In this document: piece by piece, positions 43,166 through 52,368 of the stretch
Position numbering within the stretch: position 1 is the first letter of the stretch
How the letters are laid out: every line of letters begins with the position of its first letter
NCBI GenBank assembly: GCA_963714145.1
Contig: OY970235.1
Location: forward strand, 3,968,001 to 4,032,000
Origin: JBBWZH01 sp035544115
Lineage (GTDB): Bacteria; Actinomycetota; Actinomycetes; Mycobacteriales; CADCTP01
Direction of reading: 5' to 3'
Length of the DNA: 64,000 nt
The notes under the pieces: model-generated
What the model was told of the DNA's origin: nothing
What the model saw: only the letters and a program-made list of their open reading frames with translations
Databases searched by the model: none
Made by a program: the position numbers and the translations under genes

Positions 43166-46100
43166 TCAGCCGACGGGCCCGGTGGACCCGGCGGGCCCGG
43201 TGGACCGGAAGTACGTGCGGCCGGACCCGACGGTGAACACGCTGCGGCCGCCGCGGGACTCGACCAGGCGCGGCTGGCCGTCGCCCCAGCCGCGGGCGGC
43301 GGTGCCGGGCAGCACGACGGTCGCGGTGACGTTGACCGGCACGGTGATCTCCAGCGTGACGCCGGACCGGGTGCGCGCCCAGTCGACCGCGACCGGGCCA
43401 CGCTGCGTCCACTCGGTGCCGCGGGCGTGCCGCAACCCGGTGCCGGGCGGGGCGATCCGCACGGTGCCGGCACCCGGGCTGGTCACGTCGATGCCGAGCA
43501 GGCCCTGCAGGATGCCGCTGATGCCGGCCGCGCCCCAGCCGTGCGAGAAGCTCTCGCTGCTGCCCTGGTTGACCTGCGTCCCGGTGCAGCCGGCGACCGG
43601 GCAGCCGGGGCTCCACTGCTCCCACATGAACGTGCCGCCCTCGGCGAGTATCTTCGCCGGGCCGTCGCCGGTCGGGTCGGTGAGCAGCCGCACGATCGCG
43701 TCCAGGTTGCCGGTGGTCCGCAGCGCGGCCAGCAGCTGGCGCAGCGTCATCGGGCCCTGCCGCATGCCGAGCCCGCCGAGGTACCCGCCGAGCGCCGGGT
43801 AGGACGCGGGATCGGCCACCCCGTAGGCGACGGCGAAACTCTGCGCGTGCTGGGAGTAGTTCGCGATCGGCTGGCCGCTGGACAGCGCGAGCCCGTCGGC
43901 GTAGCGGCCGGTAGCAGGGTCACGCAGCCGGGCGTTCATCGCGGCGCTGATCGCCTGGGCCCGGCCGGTGTAGTCGCGGGCCGCCGCGGCGTCGCCGGTG
44001 ACCTCGGCGGCGCCGGCCACCGCCCGCATCGCGCCGACCGCCAGCGCGTTCACCACGGTGCGCGAGCCGTTGTCGTCGACCACGGTGTCGTACCGCATGG
44101 GCGGCGGCCAGTCGATGATGCCGTGCTCGTACGGCCCGCTGCCGCCGGGCAGCTGGTGCACCAGGCCGGTGCCGTCGACGGAGGCGGAGAGGTAGTCGGC
44201 GACCCGCTTCATCGCCGGCAGCGCCAGCGCGACCAGGGTGGTGTCCCCGGTGAGCTGGTGGTAGCGCATGACCCACTCGGGGAACATCTCGGTGTAGTCG
44301 GGGATGTCGCGCCTGCCGTCACCGTTCGGGTAGACCGCGTTGAGCGCGCCGTTGGGCCAGTAGCGGGCCTGCGAGCCGATGAAGTCGACGATCGCCTGCC
44401 GGGTCAGGCTGCGCTCCCCCAGCGCCTCCATCGTCGCGAACGACTGGTCGATCGTGTCGCCGAGGAACTGCCCCTTCTCCCGGGTCGGCGTGTCCAGGAA
44501 GACGTTCTGCGCCGACAGCAGGGCCGAGCGCCGCATCAGCCGGAACACCGCGTCCAGGGTGGGGTTGTCGCTGCTGAACGTGGCCGCCTCGGCCCGGTCG
44601 ACGTCGGTCGCCTGCGCCACCGCGGTGATCTGCCCGGCGGACAGGTCCTCGCCCGGGTCGGTGATCTCCAGGTAGCGCCAGCCCCAGTAGGTGAACGGCT
44701 GCGCCACCTGCGGCCCGGACTTCTGCGTGTAGCGGTAGCGCATGTTGCTGCCCTGCGTGTCCAGCCCGGACGTGCCGGCGCGGGAGTTCTCCACCCAGGC
44801 GCCGTTCGGGTGCGGGCGGGCCAGCGGCGCGTCCAGCCCCACCTCGGTCGGCCCGACCGAGGTGACGGTGCGGACCTCGGGCGCGCCCGGGCCGTACCCG
44901 TCGGCCGGCGCGTCGATCGTGATCCCGTCGCCGATGTGCACGTTGGCCGTCCGGGCCAGCGGCACCACCCGCGCTCGCCGCGGCGTCGCGGCGGTCAGCG
45001 TGCTGTTGTTGCGCCGGTAGCTGGTGGTCGCGGTCACCAGGTGCCCGGCGGTACCGGCCCGGAAGCTGATGCTCGGCACCGCCGTGATCACCTGGCCCAG
45101 GTCGGCGAACACCGTCCCGTCCGGCAGCCGCCGGACCGACACCGGACGGACCACCCGGCGGTCGAGGTGGGCCTGCTGCGCGGCGAGGTGGGTGAACGCG
45201 CACGGCGCGGAGTTGCCGTCGTAGCCGGCGCAACTGGCCGGGTTCGGCCGCGGGTGGGCGCCGATGACGGCGGCCGGGGTCCAGCCGCTGTCGTCCTGGC
45301 CGGTCGTGTCCCAGCCGGCGATCTCGGCGGTGGCGTCGTAGTGCTCCACCCGGTCGCCGGCGTCGGAGTTGCGGTAGGTGAGGGTGGCGGTGTCCCGGGC
45401 GGTGTCCCGGGTGACCCGCCAGGACCCGTCCGAGACGGCGATGTCGCGGCTGCCGTCCGCGTGCTCGACGACGAGCTTGACCAGCAGGCCGGAGCGCCCT
45501 TCCGGCGGCAGCGGGCCGTTCGCGCGGCCCTGGCAGCGGCAGGACCAGTAGTGGTAGCGCACGCCCAGCGCCAGCGGCTGGCCGGCGCGGACACCGGCCG
45601 GCGCGGCCACGTCGTAGTAGCCCTCCCCCGGGTACCCGTAGGACGAGCCGCGGTTGACCACCCGGCCGTTGACGTGCAGCTCCCAGTCGCCGACCGCCGA
45701 GACGTAGGCACGCGCCCGGACCACCGGGCTGCCCCCGACCGCGACCACCGTGCGGGCCAGCGTCCACTCGTCGGCCGCGTCGTTGCCGGTTGCCGGCCGC
45801 TGGATCCAGGCCGCACCCGACCAGTCGCCGTCGGCCAGGCCGGTGTCGAACGACGCCGGCGCGGCGTACGGGGAGGCGGCGCCGCGCCGGTCCCAGGTGC
45901 GCACGGTCCAGCGGTAGGTCGTGCCGGCGGCCAGCGCGGAACCGCCGTAGGCGACCCAGGACTGCCGGTCCGTCGACACCCGGCCGCTGTCCCACACCGG
46001 GGCGCCGCCGGTCGCCCGGGTGACCACGAGCTGGTAGCCGCTCTGCACCTCGTTGCCGTCGCGGTCGGTGGGCAGCCAACCGAACAGCGGGATGCCGTCG

Positions 46101-46249
46101 ACGGCGAGCGGGTCGGTCCGGTCGTCGACGGTCAGCCGGGTCGGGGCCAGCGGGCGGTGGTTGCCGGTGGCGGCGGCCGCGGGCGCGCCCGGGCTGAGCA
46201 GCACGAGCACGACCGCGCACCCGGCCGCGGAAACCTGCAGGCGACGCAT
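43166..46249 (-). CDS. secreted GH78 alpha-L-rhamnosidase
   Basis: A 1027-residue exported enzyme. The signal peptide covers about residues 1-27 (ending A-A-A-A). An Ig-like/beta-sandwich N-terminal region follows (PLFGWLPTDRDGNEVQSGYQ), then the Bac_rhamnosid N domain (WELHVNGRVVNRG), and the (alpha/alpha)6 catalytic barrel with DTPTREKGQFLGDT near residue 590, DWPPPMRYDT and GTFMWEQWSPG near 877, holding the acidic residues. It removes terminal rhamnose from plant or microbial glycans outside the cell. The ATG at 46249 has GGGAGG upstream. Confidence 0.9.
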   Translation of the reverse strand: MRRLQVSAAGCAVVLVLLSPGAPAAAATGNHRPLAPTRLTVDDRTDPLAVDGIPLFGWLPTDRDGNEVQSGYQLVVTRATGGAPVWDSGRVSTDRQSWVAYGGSALAAGTTYRWTVRTWDRRGAASPYAAPASFDTGLADGDWSGAAWIQRPATGNDAADEWTLARTVVAVGGSPVVRARAYVSAVGDWELHVNGRVVNRGSSYGYPGEGYYDVAAPAGVRAGQPLALGVRYHYWSCRCQGRANGPLPPEGRSGLLVKLVVEHADGSRDIAVSDGSWRVTRDTARDTATLTYRNSDAGDRVEHYDATAEIAGWDTTGQDDSGWTPAAVIGAHPRPNPASCAGYDGNSAPCAFTHLAAQQAHLDRRVVRPVSVRRLPDGTVFADLGQVITAVPSISFRAGTAGHLVTATTSYRRNNSTLTAATPRRARVVPLARTANVHIGDGITIDAPADGYGPGAPEVRTVTSVGPTEVGLDAPLARPHPNGAWVENSRAGTSGLDTQGSNMRYRYTQKSGPQVAQPFTYWGWRYLEITDPGEDLSAGQITAVAQATDVDRAEAATFSSDNPTLDAVFRLMRRSALLSAQNVFLDTPTREKGQFLGDTIDQSFATMEALGERSLTRQAIVDFIGSQARYWPNGALNAVYPNGDGRRDIPDYTEMFPEWVMRYHQLTGDTTLVALALPAMKRVADYLSASVDGTGLVHQLPGGSGPYEHGIIDWPPPMRYDTVVDDNGSRTVVNALAVGAMRAVAGAAEVTGDAAAARDYTGRAQAISAAMNARLRDPATGRYADGLALSSGQPIANYSQHAQSFAVAYGVADPASYPALGGYLGGLGMRQGPMTLRQLLAALRTTGNLDAIVRLLTDPTGDGPAKILAEGGTFMWEQWSPGCPVAGCTGTQVNQGSSESFSHGWGAAGISGILQGLLGIDVTSPGAGTVRIAPPGTGLRHARGTEWTQRGPVAVDWARTRSGVTLEITVPVNVTATVVLPGTAARGWGDGQPRLVESRGGRSVFTVGSGRTYFRSTGPAGSTGPVG

Positions 46250-46434
46250 CAACGGCCTCCCAACGACTGAATCGCTTCAGCCGGACCGGGCTCCACTGGC
46301 GCGCCGCAGCCAACGGGGTGACCTGTCCGAAGGATGCCAGCATCTGACTGAAAGGTGCCCTTGTCCACCGGAGGCCGCAGTCCCGGAGGCCGCTGCCCAC
46401 CGGAGGCCGCTGCCCCGGGGCCGCGGCCCGGCCG

Positions 46435-46791
46435 TCAGGCGGTGACCCGCCAGTGTTCGACGATCTTGCCGTCCCGCAGCCGCTCGACCTGCATCTGGCG
46501 GGCCGGCTCGGCACCGAACCCGTGCACCAGCAGGTGGACGGCGACCAGGTCGCGATCGGCGACGAGGTGTACCTCCTCGAAGCGCAGCCGCGGCGCCTGC
46601 CGGCGGAGGTCGGCGACGATGGGTTTGAGGCCGGCCGGGCCGGGCAGCGGGTCGGGCCGGCTCGGGCTGTGGTTGACGTAGTCGGCCGCCACCAGGTCGT
46701 CGAACGCGTCGAGGTCACCGGCGTTGAAGGCATCCAGGTAGCGGCGGACGACGCCGCGGTTGTGCTCTTCGATCTCTGCGTACTGGCTCAT
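46435..46791 (-). CDS. SnoaL-like ester cyclase-fold protein
   Basis: A 118-residue small alpha+beta-barrel protein of the SnoaL/NTF2 superfamily, with VVRRYLDAFNAGDLDAFDDLVAADYVNH at the start (shown by the A-F-N-A-G-D motif near residue 22) and VERLRDGKIVEHWRVTA at the end. Such proteins are cyclases, hydrolases or binding proteins. I start at the ATG 46789-46791; eight extra residues in the longer frame look unrelated. It diverges from a LysR gene 70 bases away, which probably regulates it. Confidence 0.75.
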   Translation of the reverse strand: MSQYAEIEEHNRGVVRRYLDAFNAGDLDAFDDLVAADYVNHSPSRPDPLPGPAGLKPIVADLRRQAPRLRFEEVHLVADRDLVAVHLLVHGFGAEPARQMQVERLRDGKIVEHWRVTA

Positions 46792-46861
46792 GCCGCAGAC
46801 CCAACCAGCGCCCACCGCGGGCCGGAAGGACCGGGCCGGCCTCGGCTTATGCTTCTGGGCT

Positions 46862-47890
46862 ATGAACGGGCTGGAGGTCCGGCACCTGCGCTACTTCGTC
46901 GCGGTCGCGGAGGAGTTGAACTTCAGCCGGGCGGCGGGCCGGCTGCGGGTGGCGCAGCCGTCGCTGTCCCGGGCGATCATCGGCTTGGAGCGCATCGTCG
47001 GCGCCCGGCTGTTCGAGCGCTCGACCCGGCAGGTCAGCCTGACCGCGGCCGGCGAGGCGCTGCTGGTCGATGCCCGGCTCGCCCTCGACGCGGTCGAGGC
47101 AGCCGGCCACCGCGCGGCGCGGACCGGCCGCGGCCGCCCGACGCTGGCGGTTGCCGCGAAGCCCGACGGCGACGCCGGCCTGCTCGCCCCGGTGCTCGCC
47201 GCCGTGCAGCGGGAGATTCCCGATCTCGACATCGGACTGGTGTTCGCCTCGACCGGCGGGGAGGCCGCGGCGATGCTGCGCGACGGTCGCGCCGACGTGG
47301 CGCTGGTACCCACGCCGTTCGACGACCGCGGCCTGGACTGCCAGGACGTCCACAGCGAGCCCCGGGTGGCCGCACTGCCCGCCGCCCACCCACTCGCGGC
47401 GGCCGAGACCGTCGAGCTGGCTGACGCGCTGGCCCAGCCCGTCGTCAGCTGGCCGGGGGTCGACGCCGATCTGGCTGCCTTCTACCAGGGCCACGACTGC
47501 TACCCGGGCCCCGACTGCTACCTGGGCGACGACCGCTACCAGGGCGACGACTGCTACCAGGGCAACGACCCGGCGGCGCCGCGGCGAGCCAGTCGCGGCG
47601 CCCGGGCGCCGGCCGGACCGCCCGCCGCGGATCTCGCCCAGGCACTGCGCCTGGTCGAGCTGGGCCGGGCGATCACCTTCCTGCCGGTCTCGGTTGCCGC
47701 CCGCTACCGGCGCCCGGCGATCGCCTACCGGCCGGTGCCCGGCCTCAGCCACTGGCGGCTGCGCGTCGCCTGGGCCGCGACCTCCCGGTCCCGGCTCGTC
47801 GCCGCCTTCGTGCACGCCGCCACGACCGCGGAACCCGCCGCCGACACCGACTCGGCACCGGCACCGGCACCGGCACCGGCACCGGCCTGA
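46862..47890 (+). CDS. LysR-family regulator with hexapeptide-repeat insertion
   Basis: A 342-residue LysR-type regulator. The HTH is in residues 1-60 (GLEVRHLRYFVAVAEELNF, then AQPSLSRAIIGLERIVG). Residues about 207-240 of the effector domain carry five Y-x-G-x-D-C-like hexapeptides from an 18-bp DNA repeat, giving an unusual Cys/Tyr/Asp-rich loop where normal LysR proteins have a short turn. The C-terminus ends in an alternating A-P tail. It is divergent from the SnoaL gene. The repeat may alter effector sensing or be neutral. Confidence 0.82.
   Translation: MNGLEVRHLRYFVAVAEELNFSRAAGRLRVAQPSLSRAIIGLERIVGARLFERSTRQVSLTAAGEALLVDARLALDAVEAAGHRAARTGRGRPTLAVAAKPDGDAGLLAPVLAAVQREIPDLDIGLVFASTGGEAAAMLRDGRADVALVPTPFDDRGLDCQDVHSEPRVAALPAAHPLAAAETVELADALAQPVVSWPGVDADLAAFYQGHDCYPGPDCYLGDDRYQGDDCYQGNDPAAPRRASRGARAPAGPPAADLAQALRLVELGRAITFLPVSVAARYRRPAIAYRPVPGLSHWRLRVAWAATSRSRLVAAFVHAATTAEPAADTDSAPAPAPAPAPA
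47483..47569 (+). repeat. 18-bp tandem repeat inside the LysR gene
   Basis: Four full units and one 15-base partial unit of TACCAGGGCGACGACTGC type run without gaps from 47483. They encode Y-Q-G-H-D-C, Y-P-G-P-D-C, Y-L-G-D-D-R, Y-Q-G-D-D-C, Y-Q-G-N-D. Confidence 0.8.
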
Positions 47891-47900
47891 GGTCGCGGGA

Positions 47901-50027
47901 TCAGCCGGCGAGGTTGACGTCGATCAGCGATCCCGGGCAGAAGAAACCGCCGCCGGCGTTCGTGAACGGCGAATCGACCCGGATGGTCCCGGTCCACGTC
48001 TTGGCCAGCCATTCCTTGCCCTCGGTGCCGGCCGATTTGACGACGATCCGGAAAGTGACCGTGTCCGTCACGTCAATGTCGCCACATTTCGTGAGGCGCG
48101 CCGTCGTGGCCCCGGTGTAGACCGCCCCCCGCCGGGTGAGCCGCACATTGAAGGTGCCGGGCTTGAAGTTGGGCGGTGTGATGTCGCCGGCGACCTGCAC
48201 GTCACACGGACCGGTGGCGCATCGAGCCGTGAGATCCCAGTTGTTGGTCCAGGTCAGCCCTTTGTTCAGATTCGTGATGCCGACGACGTTCGTGACGGTG
48301 GATTTGACCGGCAGCGACGAGCCGGTGAGGCGGGCCGCCGACAGGGACGGCGTAGCGGTCCTGAGGGTGAGCGTCGGGCTCGGGTCGGACCGGTTCTCGC
48401 CCCACTTGGCGACCACCTGGTAGCCGTAGGCGGTGGCCGGGCCGAGGCCGGTGTCCTTGTAGACCATGGTCGTGTTCTCGACGGCGTGGATGACGTCGCC
48501 GTCCCGGAGAACCTCGTACCGGTCCGGCGCCGGGCTGTTGGCCGGCGGCGTCCACCGGACGGTCACCGAACTGGTGGTGACCGGCCCGGTGGTCGGCTTT
48601 CCGGTGCTTGGCGCCAGGACGCGCACCTTCGTGTCCGGCGCCGGCGTGGAATGCCGGGCCCAGCTCTCCGCCACGACGCTGTAGGTGTAGGTCTGCCCGG
48701 GCCGGAGGCCGTCGTCGAGGAAGGACGTCTTGTCGCTCGACACGGACGCGACGGTGGCGCCGTCCCGCCGGACCGAGTACTTCCCGGGGTTGGTGTGGCC
48801 GTTCGACTTGCCCCATTGCAGCAGCACCGAGGTGGCCGTCTGCGATTTCCCGTGCAGCTCGGTCGGCGGTGCCGGCGCGACCCACGGTGCCCAGATCAAC
48901 ACGGCGGCCAGCAATACGATCGTCACTACCAACAAGCTCATCAACACCGGCCGCTGCCAGAACGGAGCCCGCCGCGGCACCGGCCTACCAGGCGGCCCGC
49001 CTGGCACGCCGGGCGCACCGGCCGGCCACCCCTGGGCCGGCGGCACCGGCCACGCCTGAACCGGCCCCGACGGGAACCCCTCGGCGGCGCCCGCCGGGAA
49101 CCCCTGGGTCGGCCCCGGCGGGAACCCCTGGCCCTCAACTGGCGGGACGCCCTGGACCGGGCCCGACGGGAACCCCTCGACGGGGCCCGACGGGAACGCC
49201 TGGGTGGGACCCGACTGGAACCCCTGGGTGGGGCCCGTCGGGAACCCCTGGCCCGGAACTGGCGGGACGCCCTGAACGGGGCCGGTCGGAAAGCCCTGGC
49301 CCGCAACCGGCGGGACGCCCTGAACGGGGCCGGTCGGAAAGCCCTGGCCCGCAACCGGCGGCATCCCCTGGACAGGGCCAGACGGCAACCCCTGAACAGG
49401 GCCCGACGGAAAGCCCTGACCCGACGCCGGCGGCATCCCCTGGACGGGGCCAGACGGGAAGCCCTGACCCGGACCCGGCGGGACGCCCTGGCCCGGACCC
49501 GGAGGGAAGCCCTGGCCGGGAACTGGCGGGAGGCCCTGGCCCGGCCCCGCCGGGAACTCCTGGGTCGGCCCCGACGGCAACTCCTGGGTGGGCCCCGACG
49601 GCGACGGTGGTGGCGGTGACGACGGCTGTGGTGGTGGCGCGGCGGCGGCTGCCGGCGGCAGTTCGCCACTCGGTGGGCCGATCGGCGGCGGGTCGTCCGC
49701 CGCTGGGCCGGCCGGCCCGGGCGCCGGCTCGACCGTCGCCGGCCGGGGACTATCGCCAGCGGCGGCGGCTCCCTCGGTCGCCCGGGGCGCGGTATCAACC
49801 TGGGCCGGCGGCGGACTCTCGCCAGCCGCGGCAGCTACCTCGGTCGCCCGGGGCGCGGTATCAACCTGGGCCGGCGGCGGACTCTCGCCAGCCGCGGCAG
49901 CTCCCTCGGTCGCCCGGGGCGCGGCGTCAACCTGGGCCGGCTGCTCCGGCGGCGCGGGTGCGGCCGGCGTTTCGGCACGGGCCCCGTCGCCGCCGTCAGT
50001 ACCCCGGTCAGGCAGCTCGTCAGGCAT
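47901..50027 (-). CDS. single-pass membrane protein: proline-repeat cytoplasmic arm, two FN3 domains
   Basis: A 708-residue protein of unknown function. Residues 1-130 hold three ~22-residue A-Q-V-D-T-A-P-R-A-T-E repeats. Residues about 150-340 are some 25 octapeptide-like G-P-x-Q-G-F-P-x units. One membrane helix follows near 360-380 (VLMSLLVVTIVLLAAVLIWA). Outside it are two fibronectin-III domains (about 392-475 and 480-570) and a C-terminal beta domain with four Cys. The charge pattern puts the repeat arm inside. Its ATG follows GGAGGGG. The repeats are in-frame DNA minisatellites; a scaffold or cell-envelope role is a guess. Confidence 0.75.
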   Translation of the reverse strand: MPDELPDRGTDGGDGARAETPAAPAPPEQPAQVDAAPRATEGAAAAGESPPPAQVDTAPRATEVAAAAGESPPPAQVDTAPRATEGAAAAGDSPRPATVEPAPGPAGPAADDPPPIGPPSGELPPAAAAAPPPQPSSPPPPSPSGPTQELPSGPTQEFPAGPGQGLPPVPGQGFPPGPGQGVPPGPGQGFPSGPVQGMPPASGQGFPSGPVQGLPSGPVQGMPPVAGQGFPTGPVQGVPPVAGQGFPTGPVQGVPPVPGQGFPTGPTQGFQSGPTQAFPSGPVEGFPSGPVQGVPPVEGQGFPPGPTQGFPAGAAEGFPSGPVQAWPVPPAQGWPAGAPGVPGGPPGRPVPRRAPFWQRPVLMSLLVVTIVLLAAVLIWAPWVAPAPPTELHGKSQTATSVLLQWGKSNGHTNPGKYSVRRDGATVASVSSDKTSFLDDGLRPGQTYTYSVVAESWARHSTPAPDTKVRVLAPSTGKPTTGPVTTSSVTVRWTPPANSPAPDRYEVLRDGDVIHAVENTTMVYKDTGLGPATAYGYQVVAKWGENRSDPSPTLTLRTATPSLSAARLTGSSLPVKSTVTNVVGITNLNKGLTWTNNWDLTARCATGPCDVQVAGDITPPNFKPGTFNVRLTRRGAVYTGATTARLTKCGDIDVTDTVTFRIVVKSAGTEGKEWLAKTWTGTIRVDSPFTNAGGGFFCPGSLIDVNLAG
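49050..49600 (-). repeat. 24-bp minisatellite in the FN3 membrane protein gene
   Basis: Around twenty degenerate units with a CCCTGG...GGGCC(C/A)GACGG pattern repeat at 24-base (sometimes 48-base) spacing. Higher-order copies are visible: the stretches around 49260, 49310 and 49360 are nearly identical. All encode G-F-P-x-G-P-x-Q steps. Confidence 0.75.
49742..49940 (-). repeat. 66-bp tandem repeat in the FN3 membrane protein gene
   Basis: Three near-identical 66-base units start near 49742, 49808 and 49874. Each encodes a 22-residue A-Q-V-D-T-A-P-R-A-T-E... unit. Confidence 0.75.
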
Positions 50028-50234
50028 CCAGCCCCTCCGCTATCCGGTCACCTCGCCACGCGCACGCGGCGTGCGCGTCGAGGCCCCCAAAGAAGTCGTC
50101 CCTTAGCCATTAATCATCACATCCAGCCCGATCAATGGGAATTGACAGTCTTCGGCCATACCGGGTGCCGCATAGGCTGTAAACCCGACACGCCGATATT
50201 GCTTTACCCGTGGCCCAGTTCGACCGGATCGGCC

Positions 50235-51137
50235 TCAGTCAGGGTCGGACAGGACCGCCGCGATGCCGTGCCGGGCGGTGGTGACCATGGCCGGGTTGCT
50301 GTCGAGGTAGTAGGGCAGGGCGATGACGCCGCCGGAGACGACCAGGCCGCGGGCCCGGCGGCGGGTGGCGGCATCGGCGCCGACCAGGTCGAGGAAGGTC
50401 CGGCGGTTGGCCTGGTCGAGCAGGTGCCAGGCCGGCGTGACGTCGTACGCCGGGTCGCCGGTGGCCATCGAGCCGAAGTCGAGAATGCCGGCGAGGCGGC
50501 CGTCGCGGACCAGCAGGTTGCCCGGGATGAGGTCAGCGTGCAGCCACACCGGCGGGCCGTCCCAGGGCGGGGCGCTCAGCGCGTCGTCCCAGATCGCCGC
50601 CACCCTCGCGACGTCGACGAGCCCGTCACACCGGGCCAGCGAGGCCCGGAAGACCGCGTCGCGCCCGGCGATCGGCAGGCCGCGGGAGAACCCCTCGGCG
50701 CCGGGCGGTGGCGCGCCGGCCACGTCGATGGACTGCATCTCGGCGACGAACCGCCCGAGCGCCACCGCCGTGTCGGCCAGCGACCGGAACGGCGCCGTGA
50801 GCGCGTCCTGGCCGGGCAGCCACCGCAGCACCGCCCACGGGAACGGGTAGCCCGCCCCGGGCTCGCCGATCGCCATCACCTCGGGGATCGGCAACGTCAG
50901 GTGCGGCGCGATGACCGGCAGCCACCGCACCTCCTTGCGGACGCCGTCGACCGCGCCCGGTCGCAGTGGCATCCGCACCGCCAGCTCCGCACCGAGCCGG
51001 AACACCGCGTTGTCCGTACCCCCGGAGGCGATCCGGCGCAGCGGGAGCCGGGCGTAGCCCGGCAGCTGCTCGGCGATCAGCCGGGCCGCCAGGGCGACGT
51101 CGATGTCGACCTCGTCGGCATGCAGGCGGCCGGGCAT
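50235..51137 (-). CDS. APH-family phosphotransferase
   Basis: A 300-residue kinase-like protein of the aminoglycoside phosphotransferase family. SGGTDNAVFRLG near residue 34 forms the nucleotide loop, KEVRWLP the helix near 64, HADLIPGNLLV near 195 the catalytic loop with Asp, and GILDFGSMATGDPAYDV near 215 the metal site. All are intact. It is related to the APH at 316-1332 but clearly divergent. The ATG at 51137 has no strong ribosome-binding site, so a leaderless start is possible. The substrate is unknown; close relatives include macrolide and streptomycin kinases as well as housekeeping kinases. Confidence 0.82.
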   Translation of the reverse strand: MPGRLHADEVDIDVALAARLIAEQLPGYARLPLRRIASGGTDNAVFRLGAELAVRMPLRPGAVDGVRKEVRWLPVIAPHLTLPIPEVMAIGEPGAGYPFPWAVLRWLPGQDALTAPFRSLADTAVALGRFVAEMQSIDVAGAPPPGAEGFSRGLPIAGRDAVFRASLARCDGLVDVARVAAIWDDALSAPPWDGPPVWLHADLIPGNLLVRDGRLAGILDFGSMATGDPAYDVTPAWHLLDQANRRTFLDLVGADAATRRRARGLVVSGGVIALPYYLDSNPAMVTTARHGIAAVLSDPD

Positions 51138-51378
51138 CGGGCCATTGTCGACACGGCCCGACGCACCGGAAAGCCAGATACCGCCGCGCGGCCACCGGCC
51201 GGCAGGCCGGAACGCGGCCGCTCGGCGGTGGGCCACGCGCCCGACTACAGCTCGCTGGGGCACCGCTGGCCCCAGCCCGGCCAGCCGGCAGGCAGTCGCG
51301 TCAGAACGGTGTCCTCGATCGCCCTGCGCGCGCTAGATTCCATTCCGGACGTTCCGCATCCGGATTGCGAGGAGTGCT

Positions 51379-52359
51379 GTGGACCCCGCCGCGAGCCCGA
51401 CGGCACGGGCGCTGCTGGCCCTCGAACTGGTCCAGGGCAGCCCGGGCATCACCGCGGACCGGCTCGCCGACAAGCTCGGCATCTCGGAGCGGGCAGCCCG
51501 GCGGTACGTCAGCATCCTGCGCGAGGCCGGCATCCCGATCGAGTCCGTCCGTGGGCCCTACGGCGGCTACCGCCTCGGCCGCGGCCTGCGGCTGCCGCCC
51601 CTGATGTTCAGCGCCGCCGAGGCCCTCGGCCTGGTCATGGCGGTGCTCGACGGCCACCACGACGCCGGCGATCCCACCGGCCCGGTCGGCGGCGCGCTCG
51701 GCAAGATCATGCGGGCGCTCCCGGAGCCGGTGGCCGCCCAGGCCGAGTCGGTCCGCCGGACCACGGCGCCCGCCCCCGACCGCAGCGCCGCCCGGCCCGA
51801 CCCCGCGACCACGGCCACCCTCGTCCAGGCCTGCTCGAACCGCCAGCAGGTGCGGCTGGCCTACCGCCCCGAGGCCGGGCCGGAGCTGGTCATCGAGGTC
51901 GACCCGTGGGCGGTCGTGGTCCGCCACGGCCGGTGGTACCTGCTGTGCCGGTCCCACGCCGTGGACGCCCGGCGGGCATACCGGATCGACCGGGTCCGCG
52001 GGGTGGACCTACTCGACGGCACCTTCAGCCCGCCCGCCGACCTCGACCCGGTCGCCGTACTCGAGGAGCATCTGGCCGTCGGCTGGGCCTTCGACGTCGA
52101 GGTCGTCATCGACGCGCCGGTCGACACCCTGGCCCGATGCCTCCCCCGCGCCATCGGACGGCTCGAGCCGATCGATGCCGGCACCGCCCGCCTGGTCGGC
52201 AGCACCAACAACCCGCAGTGGTACGCCGAGCAGCTCGCGGCGATCCCGGCGTCGTACCGGATCGTGCGGTGCCCGGAGCTCCAGCAGGCCGCGCGCACCC
52301 TCGGGCAGCGGCTGCTGGCCGCCGCGGCGGAGCCGGGTGCCGTCCGGGCCACCGAATAG
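51379..52359 (+). CDS. WYL-domain transcriptional regulator (YafY-like)
   Basis: A 326-residue regulator. The HTH_11 winged helix is near residues 10-65 (ALELVQGSPGITADRLADKL, SERAARRYVSILREAG, PYGGYRLGRGLRLPPLMF) and the WYL domain near 155-220 (VQACSNRQQVRLAYRP, VVRHGRWYLLCRSH, AYRIDRVRGVDLL), followed by a WCX part. WYL domains sense nucleic acids or small ligands. The GTG follows GAGGAG. It lies 9 bases before the VOC gene, so both probably form an operon. Confidence 0.88.
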   Translation: MDPAASPTARALLALELVQGSPGITADRLADKLGISERAARRYVSILREAGIPIESVRGPYGGYRLGRGLRLPPLMFSAAEALGLVMAVLDGHHDAGDPTGPVGGALGKIMRALPEPVAAQAESVRRTTAPAPDRSAARPDPATTATLVQACSNRQQVRLAYRPEAGPELVIEVDPWAVVVRHGRWYLLCRSHAVDARRAYRIDRVRGVDLLDGTFSPPADLDPVAVLEEHLAVGWAFDVEVVIDAPVDTLARCLPRAIGRLEPIDAGTARLVGSTNNPQWYAEQLAAIPASYRIVRCPELQQAARTLGQRLLAAAAEPGAVRATE

Positions 52360-52368
52360 GGTGCCGGC

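Noticed and set aside
49050..49600. Regularly spaced repeats that could suggest a CRISPR array
   Set aside because: Units are only 24 bases, contiguous, degenerate and in frame within one long gene; there are no unique spacers and no cas genes.
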